From the NCBI RefSeq assembly GCF_036322805.1, contig NZ_AP027272.1:2294001-2358000 (forward strand): a DNA stretch of 64,000 nucleotides. The letters are read 5' to 3'. The DNA is from Planctobacterium marinum (GTDB lineage Bacteria; Pseudomonadota; Gammaproteobacteria; Enterobacterales; Alteromonadaceae). Positions 44,574 through 51,866 of this stretch are shown here, piece after piece. The first letter of the stretch is position 1. Each line of letters starts with the position of its first letter. The notes under the pieces were generated by a model. The model ran no database searches. It was not told the origin of the DNA and saw nothing but the letters and a program-made list of their open reading frames with translations. The position numbers were made by a program, and so were the translations under genes.

Positions 44574-45362
44574 TTATTTGGTACTCGAACTGATAACCGA
44601 GGACAGCTCCTGACTCAAATCCATGGTCAAGACCCCCCAAATTCCGGCACCTAAAGCCAAGTATAAAATAAAAGCAAACAGGGTGACACGGTGCCATTTG
44701 GATAAAGGTGCCAGCCTTGCGGCTTTATCATTATTTCTGTTGTGCAAATAGGGTTGATGGAATAAGTGTTTATGAGACAAATCAACGCTATTGAAATCAG
44801 AAATTTCCACTAGCGAGTTCATCAAGTGTTCTACGCGAGATGAATTGTTAATTAACTTGCCTCTGAAACCTTGCCATAACACGGTTAGATAGATGTAGGC
44901 CAACTGCTTCACCTGTGGCGACAGGGTTTTACCCGTTACGTCTGATTCGATCATCTCTTCAATCCGCTGTACCAGCTTATGCCCAGCATTGCGGCTCGAA
45001 TAGAGGGTTTTCTCTAGCAGCATACCTAACCAATCGGTTTGATGGGGCCAGGCAACCATACGTAGCAGTTGGTCGTCAATGAGCGCAACGAGTGCATATT
45101 GAGCTTGTACGTAAATTATGTACTGACCAGAAGAGGCGATAGTTTTTATTCTCTGCTCTTGAGCGGCTAAATGTTCTGTAATTTCGCGATGTACGTAGCG
45201 CGGTACATCTTTAATCTCTTTGCCTTCACGATCCGCGAGGTTTGAGCTGTCTTTGTAATGAGCTTCAACATCAACCCGCAGCTGATTCCAAAACGCCAGG
45301 CTCTCTTCGAACGCCCGGAGGATCAGTTGACTCTGCTTAATTGATGCTGGTGAAATACTCAT
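44574..45362 (-). CDS. tssL: Type VI secretion protein TssL (DotU family)
   Basis: A 262-residue DotU-type protein with a C-terminal transmembrane anchor (about 232-250: VTLFAFILYLALGAGIWGVL). Conserved features include YALVALIDDQLLR and GMLLEKTLYSSRNAGHKLVQRIEEM. There is no peptidoglycan-binding OmpA domain, so it is the short TssL form. It forms the inner-membrane complex with TssM and TssJ. Confidence 0.93.
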   Translation of the reverse strand: MSISPASIKQSQLILRAFEESLAFWNQLRVDVEAHYKDSSNLADREGKEIKDVPRYVHREITEHLAAQEQRIKTIASSGQYIIYVQAQYALVALIDDQLLRMVAWPHQTDWLGMLLEKTLYSSRNAGHKLVQRIEEMIESDVTGKTLSPQVKQLAYIYLTVLWQGFRGKLINNSSRVEHLMNSLVEISDFNSVDLSHKHLFHQPYLHNRNNDKAARLAPLSKWHRVTLFAFILYLALGAGIWGVLTMDLSQELSSVISSSTK

Positions 45363-45373
45363 TTATCTCTCCA

Positions 45374-46762
45374 TCACCCTGATTTACGCGGTATAAACCA
45401 ATTGATGACAGTGGGTTGATGCTCAGCCAAGGACTGGTCAGAACCGCTGATCATTAATCGGTGTTTCGGTGCAATAAATTCTCTGTCTACTTTTATCTCT
45501 ATAAAAACTTCTTCATCGCCAGCCAGAAGTTTCAGGTTCTTAAATTCTTTAACTGGTAAGCGGTCCGCCCCTAGAGTACGAGACAACAACAATAACTCCC
45601 AATTGTTGTCTGTAGCTATCATGGCATTTTCAATCCACTGCTTCAGTTTGTCTGGGCTGGAGCCCTGAGCTTGTTTTAATGACAGATAAAACACGCCATC
45701 CTCAGGTAACTGATCAATTGCTACTGAGTACTCGTGATCATCGTTTAATTCGAAAGGAATACAGGTGAAGTCTAGCCTGATACTTTCCGTAATATCGGTT
45801 ATGAAACTAAAGAGTGCTTTGAAAGTACCATCAATATCGTTGTGACGATATTCCGAAAACGACGGTGGCAATAAATCCGGGTGGATGATGGCCATATTAC
45901 CAGCGAGATTCACCAGTGCCAGGTATAGTTGTTGTGGGTGAGTTACTTGGCTATTTAGCAGTACTTCTACCGTTGGCAAACAAGCTGTTAGATAGTGAAT
46001 TCTTTGTCTTTGAACGGCGCTAACAATGCTATTTTGCCCTTGTGTATCGGTGAAGAAGTTTCTCAATCCAGTGGCTTTGGTTCGAATATCACCAAGCAGC
46101 GCTTCTATGTCTTTACCCAACTTAACCTGATAAGGCGCATCGACCTTAGGCACATAAAGAGTCGGTGGTGTGTAATTTAATATCTGGAAACTACCATCAT
46201 AGGTTTTTTCCATCTTTAAAATGGGGAATGAGCGAAAGTTCGGAGACAGCTGCGAATCCACAAGCAATAGCAATCTGGCTCTGAGTCTGACCAGATCTAT
46301 CTTGTTCTGAATATCATTTTGGTCGATAACCTTGCCTTCATTGACACTGTCATAGCGTTTTAATTCACTATCGACATCGCTGGCACAGCCGTCACTTAGC
46401 GCAGGGATTGCAAGATGCACGTGAAATGGTTTTTGAGGCTCAATATCGGGAATTTCTGACAACTGAATTGAAAGCTGCTTTAACCCTTCATTTTCCATGC
46501 TTTGTTGTTTTGAAATTGCGTGTTTTACCACAGTGCCATCAGGCATTACTGCGTGTACCTTATTCACTATCAACTGATCGAAAGTAACGGCGTCTTGGTC
46601 TATCTCCAGCTCACAAACACCCCAATAAAATGGGTTAGTGCGCTGAAGTTGATGGAACAGTGCTTGTTCAATGTAAATATTATTTTGTTGAAAATGCTGC
46701 GGAGATAACAGCATTCCTTCAAACCATTGAACCGGATCTGGCATGGGAGAAATATTCTTCAT
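45374..46762 (-). CDS. tssK: Type VI secretion baseplate protein TssK
   Basis: A 462-residue baseplate-membrane connector. It opens with DPVQWFEGMLLSPQHFQQNNIY, the TssK N-terminal signature; later FRSFPILKMEKTYDGSFQIL and DRLPVKEFKNLKLLAGDEEVFIEIKV also fit. It overlaps tssJ by one base (TAATG) and precedes tssL by 11 bp. Confidence 0.95.
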   Translation of the reverse strand: MKNISPMPDPVQWFEGMLLSPQHFQQNNIYIEQALFHQLQRTNPFYWGVCELEIDQDAVTFDQLIVNKVHAVMPDGTVVKHAISKQQSMENEGLKQLSIQLSEIPDIEPQKPFHVHLAIPALSDGCASDVDSELKRYDSVNEGKVIDQNDIQNKIDLVRLRARLLLLVDSQLSPNFRSFPILKMEKTYDGSFQILNYTPPTLYVPKVDAPYQVKLGKDIEALLGDIRTKATGLRNFFTDTQGQNSIVSAVQRQRIHYLTACLPTVEVLLNSQVTHPQQLYLALVNLAGNMAIIHPDLLPPSFSEYRHNDIDGTFKALFSFITDITESIRLDFTCIPFELNDDHEYSVAIDQLPEDGVFYLSLKQAQGSSPDKLKQWIENAMIATDNNWELLLLSRTLGADRLPVKEFKNLKLLAGDEEVFIEIKVDREFIAPKHRLMISGSDQSLAEHQPTVINWFIPRKSG

Positions 46763-47259
46763 TATTCTTGGTCCTCTGTGGCGCCGCCGGGAGCTGCTGA
46801 AACCATAGTCATTTGAGCTGCATCAAAAACTAACCATGGCGTGGCAACCTCAGTGAGGACTGCTTTAGCATTGGGGTTATTGGGATAGTAGGCAAACGCA
46901 AAAACGCCTTTAGCCAAAGCGCTTCTCTCGGAAAAATTGTCTAATAACTCACTGTATCCGGGCACAATTTGCCGCTGGATTACATCCATATTGACTCCAT
47001 AACTCGCAATATAACCCTGTCTTTCCTTAAACCATTGATCAGAAGATGTGCTGGTGAGCAAGGTAACCAGGTTTTCGTCGTAGGCAAAAACGATATCGAC
47101 TGACACGGCATAATTCATTGCTGTTCCAGTGTTTACTTTTAAACCAACGCTTTCTACTGAGTTGCCGCTATACCATGGCATGTACTCATTCACCATCTCT
47201 ACAGTAGAACAAGCACTAACAAATACCAAAGTCAAAGCTGCTAAAAACAGGTTTTTCAT
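46762..47259 (-). CDS. tssJ: Type VI secretion lipoprotein TssJ
   Basis: A 165-residue outer-membrane lipoprotein. The ATG at 47259 gives MKNLFLAALTLVFVSACSTVE, a lipoprotein signal with lipobox VSAC. AAGGTG lies upstream, and the ATG overlaps the stop of the DUF4150 gene (ATGA). A longer frame upstream (47367) lacks this signal at its start and is rejected. The beta-sandwich region with VSVDIVFAYDENLVTLL and PGYSELL matches TssJ. Confidence 0.9.
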   Translation of the reverse strand: MKNLFLAALTLVFVSACSTVEMVNEYMPWYSGNSVESVGLKVNTGTAMNYAVSVDIVFAYDENLVTLLTSTSSDQWFKERQGYIASYGVNMDVIQRQIVPGYSELLDNFSERSALAKGVFAFAYYPNNPNAKAVLTEVATPWLVFDAAQMTMVSAAPGGATEDQE

Positions 47260-47660
47260 GTCAACACCATCACCTTCACCTGGCTTGGTGATAAATTTAG
47301 CCCGGGAATGTTGGAAAGTAACCCGTTTTGGCCACTTAAGTCTAGCATTCTGGTGCAAGGCATGCATTGAAAATAGGTTCTGAAACTGCCCAACAGGTTG
47401 CGTTTTGACCCCATAAACTGTTGGGAAACAATTCCCCCTAATGGAATTGATACTTCATTACCGTTACTCAATGCTGTCGTGGTCAATAGATTGTGCACCG
47501 GCATGCAAGTAATGAAGTGATTAAAGATAGTGGGAATAGCCAAGGTTGAAAAAGCAAAATTTGGCAACGGAATAGGGATAGGCCCAACAGGCGTAATTAT
47601 TTTACACACATCGGGAAAGCCGAGGCTAAGAGCAAACATTTGAGTCTTACAAAACATCAT
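47256..47660 (-). CDS. DUF4150 PAAR-like spike-tip protein
   Basis: A 134-residue PAAR-like protein that should cap a VgrG or OB-fold spike. The DUF4150 pattern is clear: LGFPDVCKIITPVGPIPIPLPN, CMPVHNLLTTTALSNG, QQFMGSKRNLLGSFRTY and LSPSQVKV at the end. It has no C-terminal toxin extension, so it is a bare tip. Its ATG directly follows the DUF3540 stop; the second ATG (47657) has slightly better ribosome-binding spacing. Confidence 0.9.
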   Translation of the reverse strand: MMFCKTQMFALSLGFPDVCKIITPVGPIPIPLPNFAFSTLAIPTIFNHFITCMPVHNLLTTTALSNGNEVSIPLGGIVSQQFMGSKRNLLGSFRTYFQCMPCTRMLDLSGQNGLLSNIPGLNLSPSQVKVMVLT

Positions 47661-48218
47661 TTACCCCATGTTAATCCGGTCCGCATCCATCTTGATGTCT
47701 TTTTCTGCAGTGATAAGTTGTTGAGTAGCATGACTTTTTAACAATTTTTCCGCATGGAAATCAAGGTGTTCTGACCTGTTTATTAGGTGTTTTGTGAACT
47801 GCACCAGTGTTCCATGGATCATTTGGCAGGCAGAGCGTGCACATTCGTTCAATTTTCCCAGTGCGACATTCAAGTTAATTTCTTTAATTGCATTGAATCT
47901 AATGCTATTTGAGGCATTCACTGTCAGATTGTCTGTGTTGATTTTAATGCTGGCATTTTGGGGCAGGGAAATTTCTCTTTCTTGCTGTTGCTCGCAATGC
48001 AGCACACTAATGATCCAGCCTTTGTTTTGATCATCTTTCCAGTACAAAACCGTGTCGCCTGCAACTGGTACAATCAAACAGCTAAGTGCTTTTTGAGTAT
48101 TGATATGGCCATTAATTACGCAGCCTCCATCTTTGTTTACCGCCGTGACTTTGCCGGCGAATAGAGGGCGCTCAAAAGTGTTTTCTATAGCAATGTTGTC
48201 GTTTATTTGTGTTCCCAT
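47661..48218 (-). CDS. DUF3540 protein, OB-fold plus beta-helix spike-like
   Basis: A 185-residue DUF3540 protein. Residues about 17-75 look like a small OB-type barrel (LFAGKVTAVNKDGGCVING, GDTVLYWKDDQNKGWIISVL). Short alternating-polarity strands follow (ASIKINTDNLTVNASNSIRFNAI), like a VgrG needle, then a helical region. The ATG at 48218 follows GGAAGCCTGAT; a longer upstream frame overlaps the preceding gene and is rejected. It is found with DUF4150 and DUF2169 in T6SS loci; the exact role is unproven. Confidence 0.85.
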   Translation of the reverse strand: MGTQINDNIAIENTFERPLFAGKVTAVNKDGGCVINGHINTQKALSCLIVPVAGDTVLYWKDDQNKGWIISVLHCEQQQEREISLPQNASIKINTDNLTVNASNSIRFNAIKEINLNVALGKLNECARSACQMIHGTLVQFTKHLINRSEHLDFHAEKLLKSHATQQLITAEKDIKMDADRINMG

Positions 48219-48219
48219 A

Positions 48220-49266
48220 TCAGGCTTCCGCCTCCGATTTTGCCTGTAACTCGTCAGTTTTCCTGAGCATTTTTTTATTGTTTTTCTTCCAAAGAGTATT
48301 ATCTTCTGCCAGCTTATGCCAGTTTGCGGCAGTAAAATCACAATTCTTCACAGTAGACCCGTTGATTTGCGCTCGCGACCAGTCGCTAAATGCCAGCTTG
48401 CAATCCAGCCAGGTTGAAGTTAGCCATTCTGAGTCTTGCCATAAACTTTTATCTGCATTGGCGTGTTCAAAACGCGTGTGCTGGCCGTTAGATTCGTTAA
48501 ATATCGTTTCTGTTAGCTGGCACGTATTAAAAACAACTTGATTAAACTTAGCTTTTAGAAACAAGGCTTGCTGCAAGTTGCAGTGATTAAATTGACACTT
48601 CTCGAAGCTTGCTGCGATAAAATTATTGGTTTGCCATTGTGCTTCAGTGATGACACAGTTGCTGAATTGACTCTCATTAAAGGAACAGGCTTGCCAGCTC
48701 AAGTTATTCCAATCTTTATCCTTAAAAGAGCATTTCAGAAACAACCCACGTTGTACCTTACAGTTTTCAATATTTACTTGCTCAAAATCGGACTCATTCA
48801 GTACAAAGTTATTCATTTCAGAGCCTGCAAACAAAACGGATTCACTTTGCACCTGCATGAATGCACTGTCTAACCACTTTCCATTTTTGAAGGTAAATGA
48901 TTTGATTTCCCCCTGAGTCAGAGCAACACGTTGAGCTTTAGATTTTTCAAAGGTTACATTTTGCTGTGCACAAGATGCGAATGAACTTCCAATGAGGGTA
49001 CAGTTGTCGAATTGAGAGTTTTGCAGGGTAGTAGCATGCCAGGTGCAAGTGTCAAAGTGACAATCAACAAACTGACAGTCAATAAAGGTGCAACTTAAAA
49101 ACGTACATTGTTGGAACTGCGTTTTACTAAAAGTCAGGGCGTTAAACACAACATCCTGAAAGGTAGCCATAGACAATTCAAGCTCACCGAATGCCACACC
49201 TTCGATTTCTTCTTGGCTGATAATACGATTGAGACGAGCCAGTTTAAGCAGCTTTTCGGTCGGCAT
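48220..49266 (-). CDS. Pentapeptide-repeat protein
   Basis: A 348-residue protein that is almost entirely pentapeptide repeats (A/C-x-L/F pattern such as CTFLSCTFIDCQFVDCHFDTC), expected to fold as a right-handed quadrilateral beta-helix. It overlaps the DUF2169 gene by 23 bp and is followed one base later by DUF3540. A structural or chaperone role in the spike module is likely from context. Confidence 0.88.
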   Translation of the reverse strand: MPTEKLLKLARLNRIISQEEIEGVAFGELELSMATFQDVVFNALTFSKTQFQQCTFLSCTFIDCQFVDCHFDTCTWHATTLQNSQFDNCTLIGSSFASCAQQNVTFEKSKAQRVALTQGEIKSFTFKNGKWLDSAFMQVQSESVLFAGSEMNNFVLNESDFEQVNIENCKVQRGLFLKCSFKDKDWNNLSWQACSFNESQFSNCVITEAQWQTNNFIAASFEKCQFNHCNLQQALFLKAKFNQVVFNTCQLTETIFNESNGQHTRFEHANADKSLWQDSEWLTSTWLDCKLAFSDWSRAQINGSTVKNCDFTAANWHKLAEDNTLWKKNNKKMLRKTDELQAKSEAEA

Positions 49267-51862
49267 TACGCCACCTCTTTTTAATTATGGGTTCAAGGTT
49301 TTCGGCGTCTTTGAAATTACTGTCGAAAACCGCTGCAGCAATGGCATCGGTTCGATAAAAGTTGGCATTTTTAAGTTGGCAATTATCTAGCAGGGTGGCG
49401 CGCATCAGTGCCGTGTAGAAATTACACTGTTCAAAGTTGCAATGGACAAATCGCGATTCACTTAATATTGATTGAATAAAACTACTACGTTTGAAATTTC
49501 CAAAGTGGAAATCAGAATCTCCCAAGTCGCACTGGTTTAGAGCCGCATCAGGCGCGTGCCAATATTTTCCGTTGATACGTCTGAAACCGCATTGCGCCGC
49601 TTTTACTTGCGTTAAACAAGAACCAGACAAGTCACCGTCGCCACTGAATTGGCATTTTTCCAATTCTGCTTGCGCGAAGTTGCACACGCGGAACAAGGAT
49701 TCCAGAAACGCACAGCGGTTCAATTTGACGTTGCAAAATTGACTGAGGTTGAAGTTACAAGCCATGGCGATGAACATTTCACCCGTAATAGTGGAAAAGT
49801 CGCTGTCGTTACATTGACTATTAACCATACTTAACTTGCTAAACTGGCTGGCAACAAAACGACTTCGAACGAGGTTGGCTTCAAACACCACAACCATGCG
49901 CATATCACAACCTGTGAAGTTGGCATTCTCGAAGTTTGTTTTCATCAACAGGGCCTGACTCATGTCTGCGCCTGAAAAGTCGGGATAGTGACCCACAGCA
50001 CTGCTTAAATTGACTTCGCTCAGTCGAGCCTTTTTAAAGGAGGCGTTACTGAGTTTGCACCCTAATAACGCTGTTTGAGCCAGATTGGCCGTGTCTAAAA
50101 CGGTCCCCTCGAGATTGCAGTTTTCGAGGTTCGCCTGACTCAGGTTGATGCCTTTTAAATTTAAAAAGGATAAATCTGCACCGGACCAATTTCGGGCCGC
50201 CAGTAGTTCTCCATTGTTCAGGGCATTGAGGAAGATGGCTCTTTTTTCTTGAGCATATTTATCTTGCGGCCACTCTGAAATCGGCGTCATGCTATACTGT
50301 TGAGCTTTAAACTGCTGCTCTTCGAGCATTTTTAACTGCTCTTCATCAAGGTCCAGACTCTGACCTTTAGCCAGTGATTGAAGCTCTTCAATCTTATCCG
50401 AAGCATTGCCTTTGGCCTTGATTTCTTTCACCTGCTCGGCATCCAGTTGTTCTAACTGTTTATCACTGAGCTCCTGTGCTTCTTCTAACTGTTGCTGCAT
50501 CTCCAATTGCAATTTTTCCGCTTCAGCTTTTTGTTTTGCCACTTCTTCCATCATAGGGCCAGCGTTAAACGACCCCCGTTTTATCGCTTCTTTGCTGATT
50601 AAAACCTTGCGTTGTTCCATCTCAGGTATTACAAATCCCGGAGGTAGGATACCCCCATTGGCTTCTTTGGCATCTTCCAGAAACTGTTCTTGTTGTTCTT
50701 TTTGCAGCGCTTCCGCCGCGGCTTGCTCTTGTGCTATTTCAGCTTCTTCAGCAGCAATTTGCTCTGGTGTTTTAAGCGGTGCAAGAGGAGCTTCATCTGA
50801 CATGGCCTGTAAAGCCGTATCCGGGTCTGTTCTGAGTTTCAACTGTTGCTCATAATGAGCGATTTCTCTGGCTTCGTCTTGTAACGCTTCATAGGCGATT
50901 AAATTGGCTTTAATGTCGCGAGCATCAAGCTGAGATACTTCCAGTTGCCCGTGCCAAATAGCCGCACCGACATTAATATCGGGAAACAGCCAAACGGTAT
51001 CCAGATAGAGCGGTATTTCTTTAAAGTTATCTTCTGCGTCGCTGGTCTGAATAAAACTACGGGGATAGACACCGGGCAATTTACCGTTAAACACCGAAGT
51101 ACCTGGTAGCAGATTCGTTAAGGTGTAGGACTCATCACCGCGCAAATAGCCATTAAGCTGCTGATCTTCCCTGGCAGCTTGGAAAAGTCGAAAGTCGGTA
51201 TCTGGTGCGAGATTGGGAAAGTGGTTTTCCAACCAGTCTTTAGTTTTGTAATTACCGTTGTATTGACTGCGCTGAGAGTGATTAATGGTTAAGCTGCCAA
51301 ACCCTGCAGGGGGGTACTTTTTACCGATGCGCTTGATGCTGACTTTTTCATCCTCGACATTCGGAGCCGCAACGACTTTGTCTTCAATTTTGTGGCCGGT
51401 GCCGACCGGGTTGTCGTTGTAACCTTCGCCACCATAGGCCACCTGGTCATTGATGAACACCGATTCCCAAGGCTCGGCTTGGGTCAACTTATAGCCCATT
51501 AATCCTTTGTGCCAGTTGCGATTGCCGTTGATTTTCAGACGTTTTTCTATGTTTCCAAACTTGATACTTGCTATCGCCGGTTTATTGGATTCTGCTTCAG
51601 GATTCCAGGCGCTGCCAGCTAACATAAACTCAGCAGTAGGTTTAGGCATCACCATGTCTAAAATCTGAGTGCCGAGCTGTTCTTGCACCAACGGCCACTG
51701 CAGGTTTTCGGTAAATACGCCATAAGGGTTGTGGGGATCTGGCTCGGAAGGTTGTGTTCCCATCTCAAAAAACACCACCGGCGCAGACACAAAATAATGC
51801 TTGAACTTAAAGGTATAAGCTTTGTGTAATAAACCGATTTTTTGAGGTTTGATCACTTTCAT
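49244..51862 (-). CDS. DUF2169 and pentapeptide-repeat fusion protein (T6SS spike/adaptor)
   Basis: An 872-residue three-part protein: an N-terminal DUF2169 domain (about 1-310, with FVSAPVVFFEMG, VAYGGEGYNDNPVGTG, PAGFGSL and LYLDTVWLFPD), a highly charged Glu/Gln/Ala-rich coiled-coil (about 320-560), and a C-terminal pentapeptide-repeat beta-helix (about 590-870). DUF2169 proteins elsewhere act as adaptors loading cargo on VgrG. The ATG at 51862 is taken because the longer frame overlaps the vgrG end; the ribosome-binding site is weak. Confidence 0.88.
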   Translation of the reverse strand: MKVIKPQKIGLLHKAYTFKFKHYFVSAPVVFFEMGTQPSEPDPHNPYGVFTENLQWPLVQEQLGTQILDMVMPKPTAEFMLAGSAWNPEAESNKPAIASIKFGNIEKRLKINGNRNWHKGLMGYKLTQAEPWESVFINDQVAYGGEGYNDNPVGTGHKIEDKVVAAPNVEDEKVSIKRIGKKYPPAGFGSLTINHSQRSQYNGNYKTKDWLENHFPNLAPDTDFRLFQAAREDQQLNGYLRGDESYTLTNLLPGTSVFNGKLPGVYPRSFIQTSDAEDNFKEIPLYLDTVWLFPDINVGAAIWHGQLEVSQLDARDIKANLIAYEALQDEAREIAHYEQQLKLRTDPDTALQAMSDEAPLAPLKTPEQIAAEEAEIAQEQAAAEALQKEQQEQFLEDAKEANGGILPPGFVIPEMEQRKVLISKEAIKRGSFNAGPMMEEVAKQKAEAEKLQLEMQQQLEEAQELSDKQLEQLDAEQVKEIKAKGNASDKIEELQSLAKGQSLDLDEEQLKMLEEQQFKAQQYSMTPISEWPQDKYAQEKRAIFLNALNNGELLAARNWSGADLSFLNLKGINLSQANLENCNLEGTVLDTANLAQTALLGCKLSNASFKKARLSEVNLSSAVGHYPDFSGADMSQALLMKTNFENANFTGCDMRMVVVFEANLVRSRFVASQFSKLSMVNSQCNDSDFSTITGEMFIAMACNFNLSQFCNVKLNRCAFLESLFRVCNFAQAELEKCQFSGDGDLSGSCLTQVKAAQCGFRRINGKYWHAPDAALNQCDLGDSDFHFGNFKRSSFIQSILSESRFVHCNFEQCNFYTALMRATLLDNCQLKNANFYRTDAIAAAVFDSNFKDAENLEPIIKKRWRNADRKAA

Positions 51863-51866
51863 CTGT

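Noticed and set aside
46762-47367. Longer TssJ start at 47367
   Set aside because: It would bury the lipoprotein signal sequence 36 residues inside; the ATG at 47259 gives an N-terminal lipobox and overlaps the preceding stop.
50406-50855. 149-residue plus-strand Ser/Cys-rich frame inside the DUF2169 gene
   Set aside because: It is the antisense of the Glu/Gln/Ala-rich coiled-coil coding region and has no start signals.
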